From positions 1-64,000 of the forward strand of contig CAWKPB010000004.1 of the NCBI GenBank assembly GCA_963851405.1: a DNA stretch of 64,000 nucleotides, given 5' to 3'. Each line of letters starts with the position of its first letter. Position 1 is the stretch's first letter. The notes beneath the pieces were generated by a model. It searched no databases. It saw only the letters and a list, made by a program, of their open reading frames with translations, and was not told the origin of the DNA. Origin of the DNA: JANPBY01 sp963851405 (lineage in GTDB: Bacteria; Actinomycetota; Actinomycetes; DATJPE01). This document shows, one piece after another, positions 1-8,368 of this stretch. The position numbers and the translations under genes are program-made.

Positions 1-1035
1 CCGGCGTACGGCTGGGGCGATGAGGTCGTGGACGGCGGCCGCCAGCAGCGGGTGGCGGAAGGCCCACAGGCCGTCGCGCAGCTCGAGGACGCCGGCAGCC
101 TCGGCGTCGTCGAGTCCGGCATCGGCCGTGTCGCGCCCGAGGATGCCGTGCAGTGTTCGCGTGGTGGGACGGCCCACCATGCAGGTGAGCCGGCACACGA
201 TCAGGCCATGGTCCGACAGCCCGCGAAGCCGCGAGCCCGCGATGTCGTGCAACGAACGGGGGAGCGGGTTGCGACCGCCCGGTACCGGAGGGTCGAGGAG
301 GCTACGAGCAAGCTCCAGCGCGACGAAGGGGTTGGCACCCGATCCGTCGACCGCGGCGGCCGCCACCTCGGGCGGGACGGGTCCGATGCGTCGGAGCATC
401 CGCATCAGGTCGGTCTCGGTCAACGGCCCGAGGACCATGGCGCCGGCGTCGAGCCGCACGAGGTCCGGGTCTTTCGGCGATGTGTGTTCGGAGAGTCCGA
501 GTCGCTGGGTGGCGAGCAGTCGCACTGGCTGCTCGCCGCACCGCGACAGTGCGAAGTCCAGCACCCTCGCGGACGAGGCATCCGACCACTGCCGGTCGTC
601 GATCGCGAGGAGGACGGGTCGCACGGTCGCGGCGGAGCGCAGCAGCTCGAGGAAGGCGACGGCGACGCCACGCCAGGTCCGGGCGCCCGGCGGCGCGACG
701 CCGGTGCGGACGGCGTCGAGCAGATCGCGCTGCACCTCGGGCAGCGCCGAGAACTCCTCGGGCTCCGCGGTGATCAGGTCGTCGAGCAGGTCGGCGAGGA
801 CCAGGAAGGCGAGCCGCGACTCCGGCCGCGACGGCCTGGATACCGCCACCGTCGTCCCGAGCGCCTCGGCGTGCTCGAGGAGTGCGAACCACAGCGTCGT
901 CTTGCCCATGCCTGGCTCGCCCAGGATGAGCATCGCGTGCGGCGTCGCATCGACCGAGACCAGCCAACGGCGCAGCGATGTGAGCTCGCGGCGTCGGCCG
1001 ACGAGCTCCACCCGTGCAGCCGTGAAACTTGGCAT
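1..1035 (-). CDS. LuxR/LAL-family ATPase regulator, N-terminal part (runs off the left edge)
   Basis: The reading frame opens at an ATG at 1035 and stays open to the window edge (345 codons), so the C-terminus is missing. The first third holds a P-loop (GEPGMGKTT, about residue 34) and a Walker B-like AIDDRQWSD segment. A helical stretch follows with GANPFVALELARSL and PLPRSLHDIAGSRL. That order is typical of the AAA_16/NB-ARC domain of large MalT-like (LAL) transcription regulators, which carry a C-terminal LuxR helix-turn-helix. The HTH would lie outside the window, so regulator status is inferred from the family. A GTG six bases upstream is an alternative start. It is transcribed away from the secreted-protein gene at 1147. 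Confidence 0.75.
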   Translation of the reverse strand, partial: MPSFTAARVELVGRRRELTSLRRWLVSVDATPHAMLILGEPGMGKTTLWFALLEHAEALGTTVAVSRPSRPESRLAFLVLADLLDDLITAEPEEFSALPEVQRDLLDAVRTGVAPPGARTWRGVAVAFLELLRSAATVRPVLLAIDDRQWSDASSARVLDFALSRCGEQPVRLLATQRLGLSEHTSPKDPDLVRLDAGAMVLGPLTETDLMRMLRRIGPVPPEVAAAAVDGSGANPFVALELARSLLDPPVPGGRNPLPRSLHDIAGSRLRGLSDHGLIVCRLTCMVGRPTTRTLHGILGRDTADAGLDDAEAAGVLELRDGLWAFRHPLLAAAVHDLIAPAVRR

Positions 1036-1146
1036 CCCCACCGTCCGAGTCCGCGTCCTCCGGCAATGTACCGAGGATTCCACGATGCGCGCCGGGGCAT
1101 CGGGGCCGTTGGCTGGCACCACACCGTTCTCACCAGGAGGTCAGCC

Positions 1147-1608
1147 ATGAACCACGTCCACCCCGTACGCCGAGCCTCAGGCCGAGGGCCGCTGCTGCTC
1201 GTCGCGACAGCCGTTCTCGCGCTACTGGGTCTGCTGCTCGCCCCGGCCGCTCAAGCGAGCCGGCTGAGCGGTCCCCGTCTCGATCTGCTGGACCCGCCCG
1301 CGACATTCGCCGCCAACTCGCCCTTCTTCATCAACCAAGGACTCTGCGGCGAAACCGCGGAGGAGCGGTCCGGGCTCCTGCGACCGACGTCGGGCTTCGA
1401 ACTGAGTCTCGACGGTCAGCCGGTACGGACCCGCCTCTACCTGGAAGCCTCTCAGAATCGCATCGAGAACCCGGCGTTCAGCCTGTGCAAGCAGTACTTG
1501 GCGGGCTTCGACGAGGGGCTGAGTGCCGGAACCCACCTGTTCGTCGGATGCTGGTTCTACCTGGGCGAGGACTTCGGCTGCGAGGCCATCGAGGTGAAGT
1601 TCGGCTGA
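1147..1608 (+). CDS. Small secreted protein of unknown function
   Basis: This encodes a 153-residue protein. The ATG at 1147 is preceded by a perfect AGGAGG (1135-1140) at six bases, which decides the start even though the frame is open further upstream. The N-terminus is a classic Sec signal: a basic stretch (RRASGR), a hydrophobic core rich in Leu/Ala/Val, and a likely signal peptidase site after AAQA at about residue 36. The mature part is about 115 residues with several cysteines (LCGE, LCKQY, GCWFY, FGCEA) that could form disulfides outside the cell. I do not recognise the family. It stands alone, divergent from the LAL regulator, and is followed by a strong hairpin. Confidence 0.7.
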   Translation: MNHVHPVRRASGRGPLLLVATAVLALLGLLLAPAAQASRLSGPRLDLLDPPATFAANSPFFINQGLCGETAEERSGLLRPTSGFELSLDGQPVRTRLYLEASQNRIENPAFSLCKQYLAGFDEGLSAGTHLFVGCWFYLGEDFGCEAIEVKFG

Positions 1609-1625
1609 CCTGGCACCTCGATGAC

Positions 1626-1655
1626 GTGGTGGGGTCGCGGTCGCGGCCCCACCAC
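1626..1655 (+). terminator. GC-rich hairpin after the small secreted-protein gene
   Basis: Inverted repeat GTGGTGGGG(T)CGCG / CGCG(G)CCCCACCAC with one G-T pair, starting 18 bases after the stop codon. There is no clear U-tract, which is common for actinobacterial terminators. Confidence 0.5.
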
Positions 1656-1826
1656 GCGCTCTCGCGCAGGTCGGCGTCCTGCTCCCTGTTCACGCAGGAC
1701 GGGCAGGCGAGCGATGTCGCGGGCGTCCTGGCGAAGTAACGAGACCTCCGTAGGACCCCGGTTCCCTCCACCCCAACGGAGTGGACCTCACCGAAGCCGG
1801 TCAGGAACACGAGCAGGTCGCGGTAG

Positions 1827-2170
1827 CCGGGCGATGCGGGGTCCGATAGCGGACTACCACCCGGTTGGTACGACGCTTTCAACGTGGGAGTCACCTTCAC
1901 TAGCGGGTACGTCCTCCTTGAGAACACGGGAGATGTTCCGTTGACGATCCTGAGCCTGACACCGAACTTTCGCGGTGCTGGCCTTGAGTACCTTGGCGGC
2001 AAGTCCCTGGACGGGGCCGGAGTGTGCCCTACTTCGACCGGAAGCATGGCTGGCCGACGCCGCACAAGCAGCGGGATCACCTGCACCACCTCGGGAGCAT
2101 TCAGCTGCGTCCCTCCGTAGTGGTCGATGCGCCGTACGAACGGTCAGCTGGTCGAGCGCACCAGCCGTAG
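1827..2170 (+). pseudogene. Probable decayed gene fragment (hypothetical)
   Basis: The space between the secreted-protein gene and the membrane-protein gene (1609-2143) contains no intact gene. A protein-like stretch runs in one frame from after a stop at 1824-1826 to about 2018 (for example WYDAFNVGVTF and LLENTGDVPLTILSLTP). It resembles the beta-sandwich 'NTG' motif of secreted actinobacterial proteins. After about 2018 the protein-like character continues in a different frame (VPYFDRKHGWPTPHKQRDHL) up to a TAG at 2168-2170. A single missing base near 2016-2020 would join the two. A GTG at 1884 could start a 78-residue product in the first frame. The stretch is less GC-biased than its neighbours. 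I read it as a gene remnant. Confidence 0.35.
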
Positions 2171-2893
2171 GCCGGTCGCAAGCAGCCACACGAGCCAAGC
2201 GGCGATACCCGGCAACCCCACGAACAGGAGCGCCGAGCCGTCCGCGATCGCGAGGCTGGCCGCCCCTGCGACAAGCAGCAGGCCTCCCCCGGCCACGCCG
2301 AGCAGACGCTGCCACGGCGGCGTCAGCCTGATCGCATGCGCCGCCAGCGCAGCGCCGATGAAGGTGGTGCCGAGAGCCGGCAGTGCCAGCGCGAACGCTG
2401 CTGCATGCAATTGCCAGGCGAGCTCGAACACCGGGCTCGGCTCGGCGAGCTCGTCGGCGGACAACACGACTCCGATCCACAGAACGGCGTAGAGCGCGAA
2501 GATCGCCGAGAGAGCCGCGCCCGCGGCCACCGCGAGGCGCGACCAGACCGCGCCCGCACCCCCGCGGCGCCCGACGAGCCAGTGGAGACCGCACAGGAAC
2601 CCGAGCAGCAGCGGCAGGTGCAGCGCCTCCTGGCCGACAGCGATCGCGACTACGGCTCGGTTCTGCTGGTGCCAGGCGAGCACGTCCTGAATCGGGTCCC
2701 CGTAGCCTGGCGCATCGGCCCAAGCAAACATCGCGTTCTGGATCACCATCGACGCTGCCAATGCGATCGCCGTCGCGCCGACAAACCGCTGTCGGCGCAC
2801 TCGGGTCGGGGTGGTCCCCGTCCTTGCCTCTACCGCGCTCACGGGCACGTGCGGGGACTCCGGCGCGGTGGCGGTCCTATGCCGTGATCTCAA
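2144..2893 (-). CDS. Hypothetical integral membrane protein
   Basis: The protein is 249 residues. It starts at a TTG (2893) that is supported by AAGGAG seven bases upstream; no nearby ATG has such a site. After about 35 polar residues there are roughly six hydrophobic segments, including one ending AMFAWAD, one around LLLGFLCGLHWLVG and one around LWIGVVLSADEL. The C-terminus is basic. The sequence resembles small multi-span proteins of the DUF4386 type, but I cannot assign a family with certainty and no catalytic motif is visible. It may be co-transcribed with nothing: the next upstream gene on this strand ends at 2967, 73 bases away. Confidence 0.6.
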   Translation of the reverse strand: MRSRHRTATAPESPHVPVSAVEARTGTTPTRVRRQRFVGATAIALAASMVIQNAMFAWADAPGYGDPIQDVLAWHQQNRAVVAIAVGQEALHLPLLLGFLCGLHWLVGRRGGAGAVWSRLAVAAGAALSAIFALYAVLWIGVVLSADELAEPSPVFELAWQLHAAAFALALPALGTTFIGAALAAHAIRLTPPWQRLLGVAGGGLLLVAGAASLAIADGSALLFVGLPGIAAWLVWLLATGLRLVRSTS

Positions 2894-2966
2894 CTCTTGC
2901 TCCTTCGTCGCGGTCCGATGATCGGTGACTCCACGATCGCTGCCTTCGACGACGGGCGAATCGGCC

Positions 2967-3551
2967 TCAGAGCCCGTGTCCGACCGGCCGGTGGAACGGT
3001 CTGCCTATCGTACTTTCGGCGCAGGCCAACGCCTGTCTAATGGGGTACCGCGTCATGGGCGTAATGGGGTACCGCGTTCCGTCGGAATCGGAATCGGACT
3101 CGACCGCGGCGGCGAAGCGTTCCAGGGTTTGCTCCATGCCCTGCCTGTTGTGAGTCGGTCGGTCGCTGACCCCGGTAACGAAATTGGCGATTGGCACGAA
3201 CCATCTCGGTCGTAAGTCGCGCCAGGACTCAGTAACCCGGCACCCGGTCGGCATCGATTCGAAGGTGTAACTCCATTGGGAGATCTTGACGGGTCCCAAG
3301 GTGACTTGAAAGGAGATCCGCCGGCCGGGCTCTGCAGTGGTGACCGTCACCAGGCTTTTCCAAGACTTGCTTCCATTGCGGTTCTGTCCCCGAAATCTTG
3401 CCCCCGGAACGGCCACCGCAGCATCGTCGAGCCACGTTCCCCCTTCGTTCTCCGGTGACCACTCACCCATGCGCTGAAGATTGCTGACCATGGCGTACAA
3501 GTGCTTGGGCGACGCGACGATCTCGCGGGTAGCCGTGACGGGCTCGCTCAT
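2967..3551 (-). CDS. SRPBCC (START-like) family protein
   Basis: The protein is 194 residues. I chose the ATG at 3551 because homologous sequence begins at SEPVTATREIVASPKHLY; the upstream extension is low-complexity. The fold signature is the usual one for polyketide cyclase/START-like proteins: an N-terminal strand with 'reivaspkhlYamvsnlqrmgeWSPE', a GARFRGQNRNG loop, and the strand ISFQVTLGPVKISQWSYTFE. These proteins bind hydrophobic ligands, and the ligand here is unknown. The end of the protein is odd: after ERFAAAVESD it carries a tandem eight-residue repeat (TRYPITPM, TRYPIRQA) encoded by a 24-bp duplication, then a short tail that does not look like family sequence. Confidence 0.7.
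   Translation of the reverse strand: MSEPVTATREIVASPKHLYAMVSNLQRMGEWSPENEGGTWLDDAAVAVPGARFRGQNRNGSKSWKSLVTVTTAEPGRRISFQVTLGPVKISQWSYTFESMPTGCRVTESWRDLRPRWFVPIANFVTGVSDRPTHNRQGMEQTLERFAAAVESDSDSDGTRYPITPMTRYPIRQALACAESTIGRPFHRPVGHGL
3039..3078. repeat. 16-bp direct repeat (24-bp period)
   Basis: The sequence TAATGGGGTACCGCGT occurs at 3039-3054 and again at 3063-3078. It falls in frame inside the 3' end of the SRPBCC gene and contains the palindrome GGTACC. Confidence 0.8.
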
Positions 3552-3878
3552 GGCTGGAGCGTTGCGACGGCAAAGGTGCGAGGCGAGGGTTCCAACGGCG
3601 CACCCCTGAAACCGATGCATCGCCTCGTGACGATCTGCGCGAACCGTGCCCACTCCATCAGCCGCGAGGTCGCCACAACGCACGGACTAACACCGCCAAG
3701 CCCTGCTGGGTCTCCCTAGAGTTCCGCGCCTTAAACCTGCCTGGTGCTCAACGGCTGGCCAGCGGGTGAGCGCGGAAGATATCCCAGCTCGCGGCGCAGG
3801 CCTCGAACGTGCAGGTCAGGCGCCTTGGACGGCTTGCCGCCACATCGGAGGGCGCGCAGACGGGCTACGGTCGTGCGC
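3552..3878. other. Divergent intergenic region with no recognisable gene
   Basis: This 327-base stretch separates the divergent SRPBCC and luciferase-like genes. Open frames here lack protein-like composition and ribosome-binding sites. I see no tRNA, no perfect inverted repeat and no clear operator. A TACGGT hexamer at 3865-3870, just ahead of the ATG at 3879, could be a -10 box for a short-leader or leaderless transcript. Confidence 0.4.
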
Positions 3879-4718
3879 ATGACAGGGCTGCGCTTCGGCA
3901 TCGACATCGCCCAACAGCGGATGGAATGGGACGACCTTCTGGGTCGAGTCCGCCTCTGCGAGGACCTGGGCTTCGACGGCATGTGGGGCTTCGATCACTT
4001 CGGGCCTATGTACGGGGAGGGTCCCGGTAACTGCTTCGAGGGGATGACGACACTGGCTGCATTGGCGTCTGCCACCTCCCGGATCCGACTAGGACTGCTG
4101 GTGACAGGTGTCACGTACCGGCACCCGTCGGTGCTGGCCGCGCAGGCAGTCACCGTCGACCACGCCAGCCATGGCCGCCTCGAGCTGGCCATGGGGGCCG
4201 CGTGGTACGAGGCCGAACACCAGCAGCTCGGCATCGACTTCCCCTCTGTAGGGGAGCGGTTCGACCGGCTCGAGGACTGCCTGGAGATCCTCACCCGACT
4301 GTTCACGGGCGAAGTCGTCGACTACCAAGGCCGCGTCCACAGCTTGGCCGGTGCCCAGCTCCGACCCGTACCGGTCCAGCAGCCGCACCCGCCGCTGTGG
4401 ATTGGCGGCTCCGGGAGAAAGCGCACCCTCCCCCTCGTGGCCCGGTTCGCGGACGCGTGGCACTGCTTCGAGTCGCCCAACATCTTCCGCGAACTGTCCG
4501 CCGTGGTCGACGAGTTGGCCGCCGCCACTGGACGCAATCCGGCCTCCATTACCCGGGCCACCTCGCTCTCCCTGTCCGAACCCTGGAGCGAGGTCCGCGC
4601 GAACGCCGAGGCGATGCGCGACGCGGGCGCGGACTACCTGGTCTGCGGCTGGCCTGGAGAGGGCGCAGCGAGGGTCGAGGAGTTCGTGACCCAGGTGCTT
4701 CCCGACCTGGCTGACTAA
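3879..4718 (+). CDS. LLM class (luciferase-like) oxidoreductase, probably F420-dependent
   Basis: This 279-residue protein is a TIM-barrel oxidoreductase of the bacterial luciferase superfamily. The hallmarks are the N-terminal FGIDIAQQ strand, LGFDGMWGFDHF (ligand-binding His region), LGLLVTGVTYRHPSVLAAQAVTVD, the GRLELAMGAAWYEAEH segment, and LWIGGSGRKRTL, which contacts the flavin/F420 phosphate. In actinomycetes most members use coenzyme F420 and act on small organic substrates; the substrate cannot be read from sequence. The ATG at 3879 was chosen because the homologous part begins there. It is monocistronic, with the next gene 81 bases downstream. Confidence 0.85.
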   Translation: MTGLRFGIDIAQQRMEWDDLLGRVRLCEDLGFDGMWGFDHFGPMYGEGPGNCFEGMTTLAALASATSRIRLGLLVTGVTYRHPSVLAAQAVTVDHASHGRLELAMGAAWYEAEHQQLGIDFPSVGERFDRLEDCLEILTRLFTGEVVDYQGRVHSLAGAQLRPVPVQQPHPPLWIGGSGRKRTLPLVARFADAWHCFESPNIFRELSAVVDELAAATGRNPASITRATSLSLSEPWSEVRANAEAMRDAGADYLVCGWPGEGAARVEEFVTQVLPDLAD

Positions 4719-4799
4719 CCCCAGCGAAAACAGCCGCCGCCGAGTCCTGCCTAAACTCGAATACCCATCCGCTGAGCCAGACCAGGAGCCAAGCACGAG

Positions 4800-5582
4800 A
4801 TGGCGCTCGACACTCCTCGAGTCGAGGTGACGGAGGTTCTTCCCCACGGGACCCCCGCACCAGCGAGCCCACGGATCGCCGTCCTCGCGCCCCTGAACCT
4901 TTCGAACGCGACCCCGCACGTTGCGGACCTGATTCGCCGTTTCGCCCGAACGGCCATGCAAACCCTCATTGACGTGGGCGCGGATCCTCACCTGGTCGAC
5001 CTCACAGCGCCTTCACTCCCCCCGTTGGAAACAGTCAGCTCATGCGACGGTGTGCTGCTGCTGGGTGGCGGCGACATGGATCCCTCGCTGTACGGGCATC
5101 TAGACCCGGTGCCGAACGAGTACGGGGTCGACCGAGCCGTCGACGACTACAGCATTGAAGCCGTGGTCGGGAGTATCGCGTCGGCGACTCCCCTGCTCGG
5201 AATCTGCCGTGGTCACCAGGTGCTCAACGTCGCCCTGGGCGGCGACTTGATCCCCGACCTTGACGACCACACGGTGCATCACGGCGCAGGCGAGGACCTG
5301 ATGCTCGACGAGACGGTTCGCATCGACCCTTCGTCCGAGCTGGGCCGCATCGTCAACGCCCGGAAACTGGTGGTCAGAACGGGTCACCACCAAGCCATCC
5401 GTACCGTCGCTCCCGGTCTGCGGGCCGTGGCCTGGGCGGCCGACGGCGTCGTGGAGGGCGTGGAGCACGACGCGCACTGGGCCGTTGGCGTCCAGTGGCA
5501 CCCCGAGGATCCCGACGGATCCGCTGCGGACCGAGAACAACTTTTCGGAGCGTTCGTCAAGCAGGCGCGTGAGCCCGCCTGA
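4800..5582 (+). CDS. Class I glutamine amidotransferase / peptidase C26 (PuuD-like)
   Basis: The product is 260 residues and the ATG at 4800 follows CCAGGAGCC. The fold is a gamma-glutamyl hydrolase: LLLGGGDMDPSLYG, then the nucleophile elbow LGICRGHQ with Cys136, then VGVQWHPEDPDG with His234 and Glu236 completing the triad. PuuD-type enzymes hydrolyse gamma-glutamyl-GABA in putrescine breakdown, and relatives act on other gamma-glutamyl amides. No other putrescine-pathway gene is near, so the exact substrate is open. It runs convergently into katG, with the stop codon lying inside a hairpin. Confidence 0.85.
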   Translation: MALDTPRVEVTEVLPHGTPAPASPRIAVLAPLNLSNATPHVADLIRRFARTAMQTLIDVGADPHLVDLTAPSLPPLETVSSCDGVLLLGGGDMDPSLYGHLDPVPNEYGVDRAVDDYSIEAVVGSIASATPLLGICRGHQVLNVALGGDLIPDLDDHTVHHGAGEDLMLDETVRIDPSSELGRIVNARKLVVRTGHHQAIRTVAPGLRAVAWAADGVVEGVEHDAHWAVGVQWHPEDPDGSAADREQLFGAFVKQAREPA

Positions 5583-5588
5583 CGAACG
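5551..5588. terminator. Hairpin between the convergent C26 and katG genes
   Basis: Arms CGTTCGTC...AGGCG and CGCCT GACGAACG pair as 5 + 8 base pairs with a four-base bulge and an eight-base loop. It spans the stop codon of the C26 gene and sits 11 bases from the katG stop, so it could terminate both transcripts. Confidence 0.5.
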
Positions 5589-5598
5589 CTCGTCGAAG

Positions 5599-7815
5599 TC
5601 AGTTCAGATCGAACCGATCGAGGTTCATGACCTTGTCCCAGGCCCGCACGAAATCGCCGACGAACTTCTGCTGGGCGTCGTCGCTGGCATAGACCTCCGC
5701 CAACGCTCGCAGCACCGAGTTCGAGCCGAAGACGAGGTCGACGCGGCTGGCCGTCCACTTCAGATCCCCGGTTGCGCGGTCGCGACCTTCGAACGACTCC
5801 TCGTCTTCGGTTGTCGCCTGCCACGTGGTGTCCATCGCGAGCAGATGGACGAAGAAGTCATTAGTCAGGGTTTCGGGACGGTCGGTCAGCAACCCGGCCT
5901 TCGACTGCTTCGCATTGGCCCCGAGCACCCGCAACCCGCCTACCAGCACCGTCATCTCCGGAGCGGTCAGCGTGAGCAACGCCGCCTTGTCGACAAGGAG
6001 AAATTCCGCAGGCAGGTCCGAACCCTTGCCCAGGTAGTTGCGGAAGCCATCTGCGGTCGGCTCGAGGACGGCGAAGGAGTCGACGTCGGTCTGCTCTTGT
6101 GAGGCATCGGTGCGGCCCGGCGCGAACGGCACCTGAACCTCGACGCCTGCCGCCTGCGCCGCACGCTCGACCGCCTCAGCTCCACCGAGCACGATGAGGT
6201 CGGCCAGCGAAATCTGAGCCCCGCCAACGTGCGCGGAATTGAACTCCGCCTGGATGCCCTCGAGGGTGCGCAGCACCGAAGCAAGTTCCGCTGGGTCGTT
6301 GATGTCCCAGCCGTTTTGCGGGCTGAGCCGGATCCGCGCACCGTTGGCGCCTCCGCGCTTGTCGGTGCCGCGGAAGGTCGAGGCCGAGGCCCACGCCGTG
6401 GACACCAGCTGGGCGACGGAGAGCCCAGAGTCTCGAATCGAACTCTTGAGCGCCGCCACCTCGTCGGCGCCGACCAACGGGTGCTCGACGGCGGGCACAG
6501 GGTCCTGCCAGATGAGCTCCTCGCTGGGGACCTCTGGACCGAGGTAGCGCGTCACCGGGCCCATGTCGCGGTGCGTGAGCTTGAACCAGGCACGAGCGAA
6601 GGCGTCCGCGAACTCATCCGGGTGCTCCAGGAACCGACGCGAGATCTTTGCGTAGGCGGGATCCATCCGCAGGGCCAGATCGGTCGTGAGCATGACCGGT
6701 GGGTGTGTCTTGGTGGCGTCGTGAGCGTCGGCGACCGTGGTCCCCGCCTCGGGGTCTGTGGGGATCCACTGGAAGGCACCCGCGGGGCTCTTGACCAGAT
6801 CCCAGTCGTAGGCGAACAGCGTTTCGAAGAAGCTGTTGTCCCAGGTTGTCGGAGTCGGCGTCCAGGTGCCCTCAAGGCCACTGGTGATGGTCGAGTCACC
6901 GTTCCCGCCGCCCAAGGAGTTCTGCCAACCCAACCCCTGCTGCGCGAGCGGTGCTGCCTCGGGTTCGCGGCCGACGTACTCGTCCGGGTCGCCAGCGCCG
7001 TGGGTCTTGCCGAAGGTGTGCCCACCCGCGATCAAGGCGACGGTCTCTTCGTCATTCATCGCCATGCGCGCGAAGGTCTCCCGGATGTCTTTGGCGGCAG
7101 CCAGCGCACTCGGCTCCCCGTTCGGACCTTCGGGATTGACGTAGATCAAACCCATCTGAACGGCCCCGAGCGGATTGTCCAGCTGGCGGTCGCCGGTGTA
7201 GCGCGCGTCGCCAAGCCATTCGGCTTCCGCACCCCAGTTGACCGGCTCGGGCTCCCACACGTCAGCCCGACCGCCGCCGAAACCAAAGGTCTCGAAACCC
7301 ATCGATTCAAGCGCGCAGTTGCCCGCAAGGATCATCAGGTCCGCCCAGGACAGCGCCTTGCCGTACTTCTGCTTGACCGGCCACAGCAAGCGCCGCGCCT
7401 TGTCGAGGTTCCCGTTGTCCGGCCAGCTGTTGAGCGGAGCGAACCGTTGCTGGCCCGTGCCGCCACCACCCCTACCGTCGCTAATGCGGTAGGTGCCCGC
7501 ACTGTGCCAGGCCATCCGGATGAAAAGCGGGCCGTAGTGGCCGTAGTCGGCGGGCCACCAATCCTGTGATGTGGTCATGAGCTCACCGATGTCGCGCTTG
7601 ACCGCCGCGAGGTCGAGGGCGTTAAACGCCACGGCGTAGTCGAAGTCCTCGCCCATGGGGTCGCTCTTCGCGGAGTTCGCGTTGAGCACGCTGACGTCCA
7701 ACTGGTTGGGCCACCAGTCACGATTCGATGTGCCGGTCGCACCGTGCACAACCGGGCACCCGCCCGTGGTCTCGGTGTTCATGTCGGCTACGACTGCATC
7801 CTGGTTCTCAGACAC
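5599..7815 (-). CDS. katG: Catalase-peroxidase KatG
   Basis: This is a full-length 738-residue bifunctional haem enzyme that removes H2O2 as a catalase and as a peroxidase. The distal site is Arg100, Trp103 and His104 in RMAWHSAGTYR, and the proximal haem ligand is His266 in GGHTFGKTHG. Tyr225 (MGLIYVNPEG) and Met251 (ARMAMNDEE) are in place to form the Trp-Tyr-Met adduct that catalase activity needs. The C-terminal degenerate peroxidase domain is complete. The GTG start at 7815 overlaps the furA stop by eight bases and has AAGAAGGA five bases upstream, which indicates translational coupling. In actinomycetes this enzyme also activates isoniazid. Confidence 0.97.
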   Translation of the reverse strand: MSENQDAVVADMNTETTGGCPVVHGATGTSNRDWWPNQLDVSVLNANSAKSDPMGEDFDYAVAFNALDLAAVKRDIGELMTTSQDWWPADYGHYGPLFIRMAWHSAGTYRISDGRGGGGTGQQRFAPLNSWPDNGNLDKARRLLWPVKQKYGKALSWADLMILAGNCALESMGFETFGFGGGRADVWEPEPVNWGAEAEWLGDARYTGDRQLDNPLGAVQMGLIYVNPEGPNGEPSALAAAKDIRETFARMAMNDEETVALIAGGHTFGKTHGAGDPDEYVGREPEAAPLAQQGLGWQNSLGGGNGDSTITSGLEGTWTPTPTTWDNSFFETLFAYDWDLVKSPAGAFQWIPTDPEAGTTVADAHDATKTHPPVMLTTDLALRMDPAYAKISRRFLEHPDEFADAFARAWFKLTHRDMGPVTRYLGPEVPSEELIWQDPVPAVEHPLVGADEVAALKSSIRDSGLSVAQLVSTAWASASTFRGTDKRGGANGARIRLSPQNGWDINDPAELASVLRTLEGIQAEFNSAHVGGAQISLADLIVLGGAEAVERAAQAAGVEVQVPFAPGRTDASQEQTDVDSFAVLEPTADGFRNYLGKGSDLPAEFLLVDKAALLTLTAPEMTVLVGGLRVLGANAKQSKAGLLTDRPETLTNDFFVHLLAMDTTWQATTEDEESFEGRDRATGDLKWTASRVDLVFGSNSVLRALAEVYASDDAQQKFVGDFVRAWDKVMNLDRFDLN

Positions 7816-8317
7816 GGGAATCCTTCTTGGTCCGGGCGGATAGGGACGGTGTCGTCAGCGGAGCCGGTGCGGACCCGCTGGCGGTGGAGCACGCGGGGCA
7901 GATGCCCCGATAGACGACCTCGGCCTCATCGATGGCATAGCCGTGGTCATGGGAAGCAGTGAGGCAGGGCGTGTAGCCGACGGCACAATCGACATCGGCG
8001 ATCGAGGCGCAGGATCGACACACGACGTGGTGATGGTTGTCCCCGACCCGAGACTCATAGCGGGCGGCAGACCCGGGCGGCTCGATGCGGCGCACCAAAC
8101 CCGACGTGGTCAGCGCGCGCAAGACGTCATAGACCGCTTGAGTCGAGACTTCGCCCACATCGGTCCGTACGCTGCCCGCGATCAGGTCCGTGTCGGCATG
8201 CGGATGTTCGTAGACGGCATTCAAAACAGCCACCCGAGGACGCGTCACCCGCAACCCAGCGCCGCGGAGCAGTTGCTCGACCTCCGGCGTCGTGGGCACT
8301 CTCCGAGCATGTCCCAT
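7808..8317 (-). CDS. furA: Fur-family peroxide-responsive repressor FurA
   Basis: The protein is 169 residues with the Fur layout. A winged helix (LRVTRPRVAVLNAVYEHPHADTDLI...VSTQAVYDVLRAL) is followed by the dimer/metal domain with DNHHHVVCRSC, HDHGYAIDEAEVVYRG and a CPAC pair. Immediately upstream of and overlapping katG, it matches the actinobacterial FurA-KatG module in which FurA represses its own operon until metal-catalysed oxidation by peroxide. The ATG at 8317 has no ribosome-binding site and follows an AT-rich tract directly, so the message may be leaderless. The C-terminal 20 residues are Ser/Thr/Pro-rich and variable. Confidence 0.93.
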   Translation of the reverse strand: MGHARRVPTTPEVEQLLRGAGLRVTRPRVAVLNAVYEHPHADTDLIAGSVRTDVGEVSTQAVYDVLRALTTSGLVRRIEPPGSAARYESRVGDNHHHVVCRSCASIADVDCAVGYTPCLTASHDHGYAIDEAEVVYRGICPACSTASGSAPAPLTTPSLSARTKKDSRV

Positions 8318-8340
8318 TTTCTGGAATCAGTCAAAACTAG
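8318..8340 (-). promoter_or_regulatory. AT-rich putative FurA operator/promoter
   Basis: On the minus strand this reads CTAGTTTTGACTGATTCCAG and ends AAA directly at the furA start codon. From memory it resembles the AT-rich FurA box reported for mycobacterial furA-katG. It contrasts sharply with the GC-rich surroundings and lies between furA and the divergent hydrolase gene. Confidence 0.5.
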
Positions 8341-8368
8341 AGCCATTGAGGGGAGCTACGGTCAGTCC

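Noticed and set aside
28..1146. Long plus-strand open frame opposite the left-edge regulator
   Set aside because: It is a GC-bias shadow. The minus strand carries the P-loop ATPase, and only the part from 1147 has a ribosome-binding site and signal peptide.
6229..7569. 446-codon open frame antisense to katG
   Set aside because: KatG is unmistakable on the other strand. The antisense product is Arg/Gly/Val-rich with no motif.
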